Shown here in pieces: positions 7,414 through 16,702 of a stretch of DNA of 64,000 nucleotides (position 1 is its first letter; each line of letters starts with the position of its first letter). Under the pieces are notes generated by a model, which was not told the origin of the DNA, ran no database searches, and saw only the letters and a list, made by a program, of their open reading frames with translations. The translations under genes and the position numbers were made by a program. The stretch covers positions 186,001 to 250,000 of the forward strand of contig NZ_JAAGLU010000011.1 in assembly GCF_010550245.1 (NCBI RefSeq). Direction: 5' to 3'. The stretch comes from Streptomyces sp. SID12501. GTDB lineage: Bacteria; Actinomycetota; Actinomycetes; Streptomycetales; Streptomycetaceae.

Positions 7414-8646
7414 TTACACCGATGCCTCCGGGCCTACGTTCACGACGGCGCCGATCACGATCACCGCGGGGGGCTTCACGTCCTGCGTACGGACCGTCTC
7501 CGCGACCGTCGCGAGGGTCGCGTCGACGCGGCGCTGGGCCGCTGTCGTGCCCTCCTGGATCAGGGCGACCGGCGTGTCCGCGGACTTGCCGTGCGCGACC
7601 AGGGTCTCCGCGATCCGGCCGATCTTGTCGACGCCCATGAGGACGACCAGCGTGCCGGTCAGCTTCGCGAGGGACGGCCAGTCGACGAGGGAGCGTTCGT
7701 CGTCGGGGGCGACATGGCCGCTGACCACCGTGAACTCGTGGGCGACCCCGCGGTGCGTGACCGGGATACCGGCGGCGCCCGGGACCGAGATCGAGCTGGA
7801 GACACCGGGGACGACCGTGCAGGCGATGCCCGCCTCGGCCAGCGCCTGGACCTCCTCCATGCCGCGGCCGTAGACGTACGGGTCGCCGCCCTTCAGCCGT
7901 ACGACCCGCTTGCCCAGCTTCGCGTGTTCGATCAGCGCGTTGTTGATGGCCTCCTGGGCCATGTAACGGCCGTACGGGATCTTCGCGGCGTCGATCACCT
8001 CGACGTGCGGGGGCAGTTCGGCGAGGAGGTCGCGCGGGCCGAGCCGGTCCGCGATCACCACGTCCGCCTCGGCGAGCAGGCGGCGGCCCCGGACCGTGAT
8101 CAGGTCCGGGTCGCCGGGGCCGCCGCCGACCAGGGCGACACCGGGGGCGCGGGTGCGGTGGTGGGGCGCGACGAGCGTGCCGTCGCGCAGGCCCTCGACG
8201 ACCGCGTCACGGATGGCGGCGGTGTGGCGGGGGTCGCGCCCCTTGACGTCCGTGGTGAGGACGGCGACCGTGACGCCCTCGCTGTGGCCGGTGGCCGGTG
8301 TCCAGGCCGTCGCCGCGTCGGCGTCGTCGGAGCGGACGCACCAGACGCGGTGGCGTTCGCCCTCGGCGGAGGCCTGGGCGTTGGCCTGCGCGTCGCTGGT
8401 CGCGATCAGGGCGTACCAGGCGTCCGCCAGGTCACCGTCCGCGTAGGGGCGGCGCTCCCAGGCGAGTTCGCCCGCGTCCGCCATCGCCTCCACCGAGGGG
8501 GTTGCCTCCGGCGATACGAGGAGGATGTCCGCGCCCGCAGCGATGAGGGCGGGCAGGCGGCGCTGGGCGACCTGCCCGGCGCCCAGGACCACCACTCGGC
8601 GGCCGGTGAGGCGGAGGCCTACGGGGTAGGCGGGGTGTTCGGCCAT
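7414..8646 (-). CDS. cobA: Uroporphyrinogen-III C-methyltransferase with precorrin-2 dehydrogenase-like N-domain (siroheme synthase type)
   Basis: A 410-residue fusion. Residues about 10-150 resemble the CysG N-domain, with the NAD-binding turn VVVLGAGQVAQRR; this part can oxidise precorrin-2 and insert iron for siroheme. Residues about 165-405 are the SUMT domain that adds two methyl groups to uroporphyrinogen III: VALVGGGPGDPDLITVRG, the VVIADRL strand, RLKGGDPYVYGRG, and GIPVTHRG. Its product precorrin-2 is shared by siroheme and cobalamin. The neighbouring cobalamin genes run in the same direction (cobL, bluB-cobT, then this gene), so it may feed that pathway. It is shorter than enteric CysG (about 457) and lacks part of the N-domain dimer region. 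Confidence 0.93.
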   Translation of the reverse strand: MAEHPAYPVGLRLTGRRVVVLGAGQVAQRRLPALIAAGADILLVSPEATPSVEAMADAGELAWERRPYADGDLADAWYALIATSDAQANAQASAEGERHRVWCVRSDDADAATAWTPATGHSEGVTVAVLTTDVKGRDPRHTAAIRDAVVEGLRDGTLVAPHHRTRAPGVALVGGGPGDPDLITVRGRRLLAEADVVIADRLGPRDLLAELPPHVEVIDAAKIPYGRYMAQEAINNALIEHAKLGKRVVRLKGGDPYVYGRGMEEVQALAEAGIACTVVPGVSSSISVPGAAGIPVTHRGVAHEFTVVSGHVAPDDERSLVDWPSLAKLTGTLVVLMGVDKIGRIAETLVAHGKSADTPVALIQEGTTAAQRRVDATLATVAETVRTQDVKPPAVIVIGAVVNVGPEASV

Positions 8647-8796
8647 GGGGGTGCGGCTCCCTCGTGCGGCGGTTCTGATCGGAGCCCTGTGTCTTTGTCT
8701 CGGGCACGGTTCCTGACGTGCGCATTTTACGGTGCGGGTGGGAGTTCTTCTTCCTCCGGGCCCGCCCCTTCCCGATGCCGGCGGGCCCGCGTGCGG

Positions 8797-11700
8797 CTAC
8801 TTCTCCGTCACTCCCGCCGAGTCGAACGTCGCCACCTCGTGCATCGCCCTCGCCGTGCTCTGGACCATCGGGAGGGCCAGTAGCGCGCCCGTGCCCTCGC
8901 CCAGGCGGAGGTCCAGGTCGATCAGGGGGCGCAGGCCCAGCTTGTTCAGGGCCGCCACATGGCCCGGTTCCGCGCTGCGGTGGCCCGCGATGCACGCGGC
9001 CAGGACCTCGGGGGCGATCGCGCGGGCCACCAGGGCAGCGGCGCCGGCGCTGACGCCGTCCAGGATCACCGGCGTACGGAGTGAGGCGCCGCCGAGGAGC
9101 AGGCCGACGATGGCTGCGTGTTCGAAGCCGCCGATCGCCGCCAGGACGCCGATCGGGTCGGTCGGGTCCGGCTGGTGGAAGTCGATGGCACGGCGGACGA
9201 CCTCGGTCTTGCGGGCGAGGGTCTCGTCGTTGATGCCGGTGCCCCGGCCGGTGACCTCGGCGGGGTCCGTGTCCGTGAAGACCGAGATCAGGGCCGCCGA
9301 CGCCGTGGTGTTCGCGATGCCCATCTCGCCCGTGAGCAGGGCCTTGTTGCCGGCCGCCACCAGGTCGCGGGCCGTCTCGATGCCCACCTCGATGGCCGCC
9401 TTGGCCTCCTCACGGGTCATCGCGGGGCCGGTCGTCATGTCGGACGTGCCCGCGCGGATCTTGCGCGGCAGCAGACCGGGGGTGGCGGGCAGGTCCGAGG
9501 CGACGCCCACGTCGATGACGCAGACCTCGGCGCCCACCTGGTTCGCGAAGGCGTTGCAGACCGCGCCGCCACCGAGGAAGTTGGCGACCATCTGGGCCGT
9601 CACCTCCTGCGGCCAGGGGGTGACTCCCTGGGCGTGCACTCCGTGGTCGCCCGCGAAGATCGCGACCGCGGCGGGTTCAGGGATCGGGGGCGGGCACATC
9701 CGGGACAGCCCCGACAGCTGCGCGGAGATGATCTCCAGCATGCCGAGCGCGCCCGCCGGCTTCGTCATGCGCTTCTGGCGCTCCCACGCCTCGCCGAGCG
9801 CCTTGGCGTCCAGCGGGCGGATGTTGGCGACGGTCTCGGCGAGCAGGTCGTGCGGCTCCTCACCGGGCAGCGCCCGACGGCCATACGTCTCCTCGTGCAC
9901 GACCCATGACAGCGGGCGGCGCTTGGACCAGCCCGCCTGCATCAGCTCGGGCTCCTCCGGGAACTCGTCGACGTAGCCGACGCACAGGTATGCCACGACC
10001 TCCAGGTGCTCGGGCAGGCCAAGCGCCCGGACCATCTCGCGCTCGTCGAAGAAGCTGACCCAGCCGACACCGAGGCCCTCCGCGCGGGCGGCGAGCCACA
10101 GGTTCTCGACCGCGAGCGCGGAGGAGTAGGGGGCCATCTGCGGCTGGGTGTGCCGGCCGAGGGTGTGACGACCGCCGCGGGTCGGGTCGGCGGTCACGAC
10201 GATGTTCACCGGGGTGTCGAGGATGGCCTCGATCTTCAGTTCCTTGAACTGCTTCGCCCGGCCCTTGGGCAGCGACCTGGCGTACGCCTCCCGCTGTCGC
10301 GCGGCCAGTTCGTGCATCGTGCCGCGTGTCTCCGCCGAGCGGATCACGACGAAGTCCCAGGGCTGCGAGTGGCCGACGGACGGTGCCGTATGGGCCGCCT
10401 CCAGCACGCGCAGCAGTACGTCGTGCGGGATCGGGTCGCTGCGGAAGCCGTTGCGGATGTCCCGGCGCTCACGCATCACCCTGAGCACGGCCTCGCGCTC
10501 GACGTCGTCGTAACCGGGGGCGGCGGGGCCGGTGGACTGTCGTACGTCTTCCAACGGCGCCGTGCTCTCTTCGCTCCCTTCGCTCCCTTCCTGGTCGTCC
10601 TGGTCGGCGGCCCTCGTGTCCAGGTCCTCCGCCTGCTGTGCCATCTCCACGACGTCAGGGTTGGGGGCGAGGGCGGGTTCGGGCTCCTCGGCCAGGGCCG
10701 CAGCCACTGGTTCGGGGGTCGCTTCCTCCTCCTGCAGGGCCGGGTCCTCGGTTTCCGCCGCTTCCGGCTCCGGTTGCGGAGTCCGGAGGGTGAGCGCCGG
10801 TGCGGGCACGGGTTCCTCCTCCGGGGGAAGGACGAGCGCGTGCGGGGGCGTCGGGGCCAGGTACGGGGCGGGGAGCACCGCGCCGTCCACCGGGACGAAC
10901 TCGCCGACCTGCTCGACGAACGGCTCGGCGAACGGCTGCTCGGCCGGCAGGTGGGTCTGGTCGGCCGGCTCGGCGAACAGGGCGGGTTCCTCGGCGGGCT
11001 GCGCGTACTGCTCGGCGACGGGGGTTGCGGCGACAACGGGTTCCGGGGCAAACGCCTCCGCCGGTACTGCCTCGTACAGGGGTTCCGCGAGCGTGGCGGC
11101 CTCGGTCACCTGGGCAGCCGTGTCCGCCAGTTGGGACGCCGGGTCCGCGAGCTGGGCAACCGGGGGCTCCTCCTCGGCGGGCGGGGCCGGGAACTCCCCT
11201 ACGGGGACACCCGGAGCCTCGACCTGCGCGCCGGGGTCCACCATCTGCGGGTCGCTCTCGGGGACGGCCTGCGGGGCCATGTGCGTGGCGGCCTCCTCGT
11301 AGGCCTCGGGGGCGAACTGAGCCTCCGGCGCCATCGGGACGTCCGGCACGAACTGCTCGTCCGGTACGACCGACTCTTCCGGAACGACCGTCGCGGCCAG
11401 TACGGGCTCCGCCTCCGGAAGCAGGGGTTCCGCCTCCGGTACGACGATCGGGGCGTCCTCGGGCTGCGTGACAGCGCCCTCGGTCTCCTGCTGAGCGTGC
11501 GGCGGCTCGGGGGCCGCCGGGAAACCCACGGCGCCGGCCTCGGGGCCCCCGGCTGCGGGGAACTCCACGGCGGGGTCCGGGATCCGGGGGGCCTCGAAGG
11601 TGTACGCGTTCTCCGGCGAGTGAGCCGCTGAGGGAGCGGCGGGCTCGGGCGTCTCGTAGGTGTTCTGCGGCTCCTCGTACGAGGCTTCCGGAGTCGCTTC

Positions 11701-12393
11701 CTGGAACACCGGCTCGGGCTCCGTCGACTCCGGGACCTCGGCCGTCTCGGACTCCGGTTCCGGTGTCGGGGTCTCCGCCAGAAGTGGAGCAACCGTTTCC
11801 GCGGGGTGCGCCGCCTCGCTCACCAGCGGCTGGGCCGGCGCGGCCTGCACCGCTGTCCGAGCCGGAGCCTGGGCGCCCCACGGAGATGCGCCCTGAGGGG
11901 CCGCTTCGGCGAGCAGAGGAGGCGCGTCGAGGTATTCGGGGCCGGCGGTCTGCGCGGGCGTTCCGAACTGGCGTACCGGTGCGGGCATGCCCGCCGGGCC
12001 GCGGTCGGCGAGGGAGCGGACCGGGCTCGCGGAGGCGTCGGGGGTCGGCGGGCCGAGGTGCAGCGGGCGGCGGGGCGTGATCGGCGTCGGCGCCGGGGAG
12101 ACGGCGGTCTGGGTCGCCAGCCGGACGGCGCTCAGGTCGACCGAGCCGCTGTCGCGGCCACCGGTCTCGTGCGGGCCGGGCTCGTGCACGGCCTCGACGA
12201 CGGGCGCCGGGACGGGTGGAGCGACCTCGTTGCCCCACGCGCTCTGGGCGCCCGGGAGCAGCAGCAGGTCTTCGTCCTCGGCGGTGGTTTCGGAGAGGTA
12301 GGTGTACGCACCGTGCGTGGGAACGCCCGGCTGTTCCACCATGCCTGCGTTCTCCGGCAGCCCCTCGGCCGGGACCTGGCCGGTGTCGGTCAT
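8797..12393 (-). CDS. cobT: BluB-CobT fusion with long acidic Pro/Glu/Ala N-terminal region
   Basis: A 1198-residue protein in three parts. Residues 1 to about 620 are low-complexity, dominated by Pro, Glu, Ala and Val, with no recognisable fold. Residues about 625-840 are a nitroreductase-fold BluB domain (RRDIRNGFRSDPIPHDVL, HTAPSVGHSQPWDFV, LGVGWVSFFD), which breaks down reduced FMN to 5,6-dimethylbenzimidazole. Residues about 845-1198 are CobT, with FAGDHGVHAQGVTPWP and the catalytic-glutamate block RLGEGTGALLALPM, which activates that base with nicotinate mononucleotide. One chain thus makes and activates the cobalamin lower ligand. ATG at 12393 has GGGCGAGGGG upstream; the frame opens further to 12444. 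Usual CobT is about 350 residues. Confidence 0.9.
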   Translation of the reverse strand: MTDTGQVPAEGLPENAGMVEQPGVPTHGAYTYLSETTAEDEDLLLLPGAQSAWGNEVAPPVPAPVVEAVHEPGPHETGGRDSGSVDLSAVRLATQTAVSPAPTPITPRRPLHLGPPTPDASASPVRSLADRGPAGMPAPVRQFGTPAQTAGPEYLDAPPLLAEAAPQGASPWGAQAPARTAVQAAPAQPLVSEAAHPAETVAPLLAETPTPEPESETAEVPESTEPEPVFQEATPEASYEEPQNTYETPEPAAPSAAHSPENAYTFEAPRIPDPAVEFPAAGGPEAGAVGFPAAPEPPHAQQETEGAVTQPEDAPIVVPEAEPLLPEAEPVLAATVVPEESVVPDEQFVPDVPMAPEAQFAPEAYEEAATHMAPQAVPESDPQMVDPGAQVEAPGVPVGEFPAPPAEEEPPVAQLADPASQLADTAAQVTEAATLAEPLYEAVPAEAFAPEPVVAATPVAEQYAQPAEEPALFAEPADQTHLPAEQPFAEPFVEQVGEFVPVDGAVLPAPYLAPTPPHALVLPPEEEPVPAPALTLRTPQPEPEAAETEDPALQEEEATPEPVAAALAEEPEPALAPNPDVVEMAQQAEDLDTRAADQDDQEGSEGSEESTAPLEDVRQSTGPAAPGYDDVEREAVLRVMRERRDIRNGFRSDPIPHDVLLRVLEAAHTAPSVGHSQPWDFVVIRSAETRGTMHELAARQREAYARSLPKGRAKQFKELKIEAILDTPVNIVVTADPTRGGRHTLGRHTQPQMAPYSSALAVENLWLAARAEGLGVGWVSFFDEREMVRALGLPEHLEVVAYLCVGYVDEFPEEPELMQAGWSKRRPLSWVVHEETYGRRALPGEEPHDLLAETVANIRPLDAKALGEAWERQKRMTKPAGALGMLEIISAQLSGLSRMCPPPIPEPAAVAIFAGDHGVHAQGVTPWPQEVTAQMVANFLGGGAVCNAFANQVGAEVCVIDVGVASDLPATPGLLPRKIRAGTSDMTTGPAMTREEAKAAIEVGIETARDLVAAGNKALLTGEMGIANTTASAALISVFTDTDPAEVTGRGTGINDETLARKTEVVRRAIDFHQPDPTDPIGVLAAIGGFEHAAIVGLLLGGASLRTPVILDGVSAGAAALVARAIAPEVLAACIAGHRSAEPGHVAALNKLGLRPLIDLDLRLGEGTGALLALPMVQSTARAMHEVATFDSAGVTEK

Positions 12394-12828
12394 GCGTACC
12401 CCTCGCCCATCGGTTAGTGCTTCTACGACCAGCTCACCCGTCACGGCTCACCGATCGCCCCGTAGTGAAGAACGAGCATGCGCGCCCAGCGGCACGAACG
12501 ACCCGTCCCAGAAAGACGACAAAGCCACTAACTGGCATTGTCGCCATCAACTGGCATTCTTGCGGTCGTTCCGCCATAGCGGCACCTTGATCCGCCACGG
12601 ACCGCTGTGGACTGCGCCACGTTGCGCGCCCCAACGGTTCCGCCGTACCACACTCACCCCAAAACGGGCGCGCTTTCCGGACATTGGGCTACGAAGTGCC
12701 GGGCTGCCGAGTGCGGTGCAACGGTCGGCCAGCCTACCGCGCGCAGTACGACAACAGGATCACGGGACTGCAACCGGCCTCAGGGGGCGCGGTCGGGCAG
12801 GGCCCGCCCGTCGCCCGACCACCACCCC
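12394..12828 (-). promoter_or_regulatory. Gap between cobL and bluB-cobT with direct repeats; no gene supported
   Basis: This 435-base stretch lies 5' of bluB-cobT. At 12530-12539 and 12549-12558 the + strand carries two copies of AACTGGCATT, 19 bases apart; read on the gene's strand the longer units are ATGCCAGTTGATGGC and ATGCCAGTTAGTGGC. They stand 137-165 bases before the ATG, a plausible operator position. I looked for a cobalamin riboswitch (B12 box) and found none. A 66-residue open frame (12434-12634, - strand) has no support beyond being open. Confidence 0.5.
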
Positions 12829-14052
12829 TCAACGAGGCGCTTCGCGCCGCAGCAATTCTCCGGTGAGCAGGAACGCGACGCTCCGTTCCTTCTCCGTCCA
12901 GGCCCGGATGTCGAGCTCGACGGACTGGAGGAGGGCGCACTCGACCTGGTAGCCGTGCTCGGTCAGATCGCGGCCGACGAGTTCGGCCGCGTCACGGGTC
13001 GCCGCGTGCGTCACGATGCGCTGCGGGCGCCGGTCGGCGACCGCGGAGACCACCGCCGCTCCCCCGCCGCCGACACGGACGACGTCGGGCTCGGGGAGGT
13101 CCTCCAGGACGTGGGGGGCCTCGCCGCGCACGATCTGGAGCTGGACGCCGAAGCGGCGGGCGGCGAAGTCGGTGCGGGCGCAGGCGTCCACGTCCCGGTC
13201 GACGGCGATGACGGCGGCGCCACTACGGGCCGCGTCGGTGGCGAAGGCTCCGCTGCCGCAGCCGATGTCCCAGACGAGGTCGCCCACGCGCGGTCCCAGG
13301 CGGGCGAGTTGGGCGGCCCGCAGCAGCTCCGTCTCACCCTCGGCGTACCCGGTGGAGCCGTGCCCGTACGCCTCGGTGGGCAGGGTCCAGCCGCGTGGAC
13401 CCACCGCCGGGTCGCGGCCGGCGATCCAGTCGCTGTCGGTGCCGGCGACCGGGCCGCCCATGACGATGACGACGTTGGGGTTGCGCCAGGCGCGGTCGGC
13501 GGCCTTGTCGGAGGTGAGGATCGAGATCTTTTCGCGCGCGGTGCCCAGTTCCTCGCAGATGACGAAGGTGCGGTGGACTCCGTCGAGGAGCAGGCCGAGT
13601 TCGGCGGGGCCCGCGCCGGGCGAGGTGAGGACGGCGACCTTGGTGTGGGCCCGGCACACGTTGACCGCGCGGCGCAGGGTGCGACGGTGGGCGACGACGA
13701 TCTGGGCGTCGTCCCAGGGCATGCCGGCGCGGGCGAAGGCGGTGGCCACCGAGGACACGGCGGGGACGACCTCGACCTCCAGGCCGAACTCGGGGTTGCG
13801 CAGGGTGCGTACGACACCGAAGAAGCCGGGGTCCCCGTCGGCGAGGACGACGGCGGTGCCGCGATGGCCGGCGATGCGGGGGGCCGCGAGGTCGACGCTG
13901 CCGAGGCGGACGCGTTCGGCGGCCGGGGGCACTTCGGGGAGTGCGAGGTGGTGGGCGGAGCCGGCCACCAGCGTGGCGGCGCCGAGGGCGGCGCGCGCCG
14001 TGGAGCTCAGCGGCGAGCCGTCCCAGCCGATCACCGTGACCCGGTCGGCCAT
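12829..14052 (-). CDS. cobL: Precorrin-6Y C5,15-methyltransferase (decarboxylating), CbiE-CbiT fusion
   Basis: A 407-residue fusion that methylates C5 and C15 of precorrin-6B and removes the C12 acetate carboxyl in aerobic cobalamin synthesis. The N-terminal CbiE half (about 1-210) has VTVIGWDGSPLS, VVLADGDPGFFGV and VVPAVSSVATAFARAG. The CbiT half (about 220-400) has the SAM-binding motif LVWDIGCGSGAFATDAA and AVDRD. The length fits the family. Other corrin-ring genes are not in the window. It is followed, after a 435-base gap, by the BluB-CobT fusion on the same strand. Confidence 0.95.
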   Translation of the reverse strand: MADRVTVIGWDGSPLSSTARAALGAATLVAGSAHHLALPEVPPAAERVRLGSVDLAAPRIAGHRGTAVVLADGDPGFFGVVRTLRNPEFGLEVEVVPAVSSVATAFARAGMPWDDAQIVVAHRRTLRRAVNVCRAHTKVAVLTSPGAGPAELGLLLDGVHRTFVICEELGTAREKISILTSDKAADRAWRNPNVVIVMGGPVAGTDSDWIAGRDPAVGPRGWTLPTEAYGHGSTGYAEGETELLRAAQLARLGPRVGDLVWDIGCGSGAFATDAARSGAAVIAVDRDVDACARTDFAARRFGVQLQIVRGEAPHVLEDLPEPDVVRVGGGGAAVVSAVADRRPQRIVTHAATRDAAELVGRDLTEHGYQVECALLQSVELDIRAWTEKERSVAFLLTGELLRREAPR

Positions 14053-14191
14053 CGTCGTCAGTCTCCAGAGGGTTCGGCGCGGTCGGCGGGCGGCTGGGGG
14101 AACCAGGGGTGATCCCGTAGGGAGTCGGCCGTGTCGGGGCTCCGTGAGGGTATCGGGTGTTCCCGTGGTGTCCGGTCGCGTACCCCTCGGT

Positions 14192-14830
14192 TCAGTTCCA
14201 GTCCGAGTACGACGTGAAACCGCCGGTGTCGGCCAGTTCCTCGCCGGCTCCTTCGAGGTCCTCGGGGAGCAGACTCCAGATGATGAAGTCGGTGCGTACG
14301 TCGGTCCAGGTGTCGTCCTCGGTACGGACGTGGGCTATGCAGGCGCTCCGCAGGACGCCCTCGCTGATACAGCCGATCTTCTGGGCGACCTGCTGGGAGG
14401 CGGTGTTGTCGGCGGCCGTGCGCAGTTCGACGCGCTCGAACTTCTGGTCGCCCAGCACCCATTGGGAGGTGGCCAGCGCGGCCTCGGAGGCGTAGCCCTC
14501 GCCGCGCGCCCAGGGGGCGATGATGTACGACAGCTCGGTGGACCGGATGTGCCAGTCCGTCTTGGACAACTGGACGATGCCGACGAGGCGTTGGGTGAGG
14601 AACTCGGTGACGGCGAAGTCGAGGCCACGGCCTTCGGTGCGTTCGGCGGGCGCGTACTCGGTGATCCAGGTGTGGGCCGCGTCCTCGGTGAAGGGCTGGG
14701 GGACGTCGGTCCAGGCGGCGACCTGTTCGTCGTTCATCATCTCGGCCAGCGCGGGGATGTCGTCCTCGTCAAGGGGGCGCAGTACCAACCGCTCCGTGCT
14801 GATGGAGATGTTGGGGAAGGTGCTCGACAT
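14192..14830 (-). CDS. GNAT-family N-acetyltransferase (RimJ/RimL type)
   Basis: A 212-residue acetyl-CoA-dependent acyltransferase of the ribosomal-protein-acetyltransferase-like subgroup: ISTERLVLRPLDEDDIPAL at the start, then LSYIIAPWARGEGYASEAA, the acetyl-CoA-binding loop region, and ELRTAADNTASQQVAQKIGC. The ATG at 14830 is preceded by GGAG seven bases upstream. The acceptor is unknown; members of this subgroup acetylate protein N-termini, small amines or antibiotics. About 180 bases separate it from metQ, and no partner gene is evident. Confidence 0.87.
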   Translation of the reverse strand: MSSTFPNISISTERLVLRPLDEDDIPALAEMMNDEQVAAWTDVPQPFTEDAAHTWITEYAPAERTEGRGLDFAVTEFLTQRLVGIVQLSKTDWHIRSTELSYIIAPWARGEGYASEAALATSQWVLGDQKFERVELRTAADNTASQQVAQKIGCISEGVLRSACIAHVRTEDDTWTDVRTDFIIWSLLPEDLEGAGEELADTGGFTSYSDWN

Positions 14831-15011
14831 GCGCCACTCCGTAACCTTCGAAACCTTCGAACCTGCAAGGCCTGATGAACTGCCCAGCATGCAGCATGCG
14901 GCCGCGCAACCGCATCACGGGGTCCACACCCGGTGAGGGAGCGGACCCCGTACGTGTCGGTACGTACCGAGGTGGCGGATACCGGACGGTGGCCGGATCA
15001 GAAGGAGGGCA

Positions 15012-15839
15012 TCAGAAGGACGGGATCACGGAGCCCTCGTACTTGTCCTCGATGAACTTCCTGACCTCGGCGGAGGTGAGCAGCTTCGCCAGCTTCGCGA
15101 CCCGGGGGTCGCCCTCGTCGGTCTTCCTGACGGCGAGGAAGTTGCCGTACGGGTTGTCCTTGGGGGACTCCGAGACGAGGGCGTCCTTCGCGGGCGAGAG
15201 ATCGGCTTCGAGGGCGTAGTTGCCGTTGATCACCGCGGCGTCCACGTCGTCCAGGGAGCGCGGGGTCTGGGCCGCCTCCAGCTCCTTGAACTCGATGTTC
15301 TTGGGGTTCTCGGCGATGTCCTTGGGGGTCGCGTCGTTGCCCACGCCGTCCTTGAGGGTGATGATCCCGTTGGCGTCGAGGAGCTTGAGGGCCCGCGCCT
15401 CGTTGACCGTGTCGTTCGGGACGGCGATGGTGGCGCCGCTCTTCAGCTCGTCGGCCGACTTCAGCTTCTTCGAGTAGAGGCCGAGCGGCTCCAGGTGCAC
15501 GGTGACGACGGGCACGATGTCGGTGCCGTTCTTCTGGTTGAACTCGTCGAGATACGGCTGGTTCTGGAAGTAGTTGGCGTCCACGGACCCGTCCTCGGTC
15601 GCCGGGTTCAGCGTGGTGTAGTCGGTAAACTCCCTGACGTCCAGGTCGAGGCCCGCCTTCTCGGCCAGGTTGTCCTTGATGTAGGTGAGGATCTCGGCGT
15701 GCGGGACGGTGCTCGCACCGACGACCAGTGGGCCGCTGGTGTCGGAGGCGGAGTCCTTGTCCGAGCCGCACGCGGTCAGACCCAGGGTGAGGGCTCCGGT
15801 GGCGAGGGCGGCAGCGGTGAACTTTATGGCGTTACGCAC
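15012..15839 (-). CDS. metQ: Methionine ABC transporter substrate-binding lipoprotein
   Basis: A 275-residue NlpA/MetQ-family lipoprotein. The signal segment ends in the lipobox LTAC, giving a lipid-anchored cysteine outside the membrane, and the mature part has VGASTVPHAEIL, FTDYTTLNPATEDGSVDANYFQ and IAVPNDTVNEARAL, all family blocks. It delivers D/L-methionine to MetNI. GTG at 15839 was chosen because the basic n-region VRNAIK begins there and AAAGG lies eight bases upstream. It is the last gene of metN-metI-metQ, 101 bases after metI. Confidence 0.94.
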   Translation of the reverse strand: MRNAIKFTAAALATGALTLGLTACGSDKDSASDTSGPLVVGASTVPHAEILTYIKDNLAEKAGLDLDVREFTDYTTLNPATEDGSVDANYFQNQPYLDEFNQKNGTDIVPVVTVHLEPLGLYSKKLKSADELKSGATIAVPNDTVNEARALKLLDANGIITLKDGVGNDATPKDIAENPKNIEFKELEAAQTPRSLDDVDAAVINGNYALEADLSPAKDALVSESPKDNPYGNFLAVRKTDEGDPRVAKLAKLLTSAEVRKFIEDKYEGSVIPSF

Positions 15840-15940
15840 GAAAAGTGCCTTTCCAATTGGGTGTGGCTGTCCCCGTGATGGGTGGTACGGGGAAATCTGC
15901 GGGTGGGTGGGAGTGGTACGGAGCGGGTGTTCGGCGGCTC

Positions 15941-16702
15941 TCAGGCAGCCTTGCCGACGTCCGCGGCAGCCGATTCCTCGGTCGTCGAGCTCACTTCGGG
16001 CCTCGCCTTCAGCAGCCGGAACGCGGGCGCGGAGCCGTAACCGCCGCCGCGCCGGTACAGCCTGCGGGCCGCGAGGTCGCCGGCGAACTGGATGACCGAG
16101 ATGACGACCGCGAGGATCGCCACGGTGATCCACATCAGGCCGGTCTCGAAGCGCTGGTAGCCGTAGCGGATGGCGATGTCGCCGAGGCCGCCCGCACCGA
16201 CCGTGCCGGCCATGGCGGAGTAGCCGATGAGAGCGACGACGGTCGTGGTGGCCGACGAGATCAGCGAGGGCAGCGACTCAGGTACGAGGACCCGGCGGAC
16301 GACGGTCCAGGTGTTGCCGCCCATGGCCTGCACGGCCTCGACGAGCCCGTGGTCCACTTCGCGGACAGCTGTCTCGACGAGGCGGGCGAAGAACGGGATC
16401 GCGCCGATGGCGAGCGGCACGATGGCGGCCTCACGACCGATCGTCGTGCCGACGACGGCCCGTGTGAAGCCCATCAGCGCGACCATCAGGATGATGAACG
16501 GCATGGAGCGGGCGACGTTCACGACCTGCCCGATGACCTTGTTGGCGAGGACGTTCCGAAGGAGCCCGCCACGGTCGGTCAGGACCAGCAGGATGCCCAG
16601 CGGAAGCCCGGCGACGACGGCGATCAGCGTGGACCAGCCGACCATGTAGAGGGTGTCCCAACACGCCTGCTCCAGCAGGGGCCGCATTTCGGACCAGGTC
16701 AC
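15941..16702 (-). CDS. metI: Methionine ABC transporter permease
   Basis: A 253-residue inner-membrane permease with five predicted membrane helices and the EAA loop (VEAVQAMGGNTWTVVRRVLVPES) that docks onto the ATPase. The block RSMPFIILMVALMGFTRAVVG is typical of MetI. The GTG start overlaps the metN stop by four bases (GTGA), so the two are translationally coupled. The C-terminal 35 residues form a polar cytoplasmic extension, somewhat longer than in E. coli MetI (217 residues). Confidence 0.95.
   Translation of the reverse strand: MTWSEMRPLLEQACWDTLYMVGWSTLIAVVAGLPLGILLVLTDRGGLLRNVLANKVIGQVVNVARSMPFIILMVALMGFTRAVVGTTIGREAAIVPLAIGAIPFFARLVETAVREVDHGLVEAVQAMGGNTWTVVRRVLVPESLPSLISSATTTVVALIGYSAMAGTVGAGGLGDIAIRYGYQRFETGLMWITVAILAVVISVIQFAGDLAARRLYRRGGGYGSAPAFRLLKARPEVSSTTEESAAADVGKAA

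Noticed and set aside
12434..12634. A 66-residue open frame in the cobL/bluB-cobT gap
   Set aside because: No ribosome site, no recognisable domain, and it overlaps the direct repeats that look regulatory.
12394..12828. A cobalamin riboswitch before bluB-cobT
   Set aside because: I looked for the B12 box and the conserved GCCACTG-type segment on both strands and could not find them. A covariance search would settle it.
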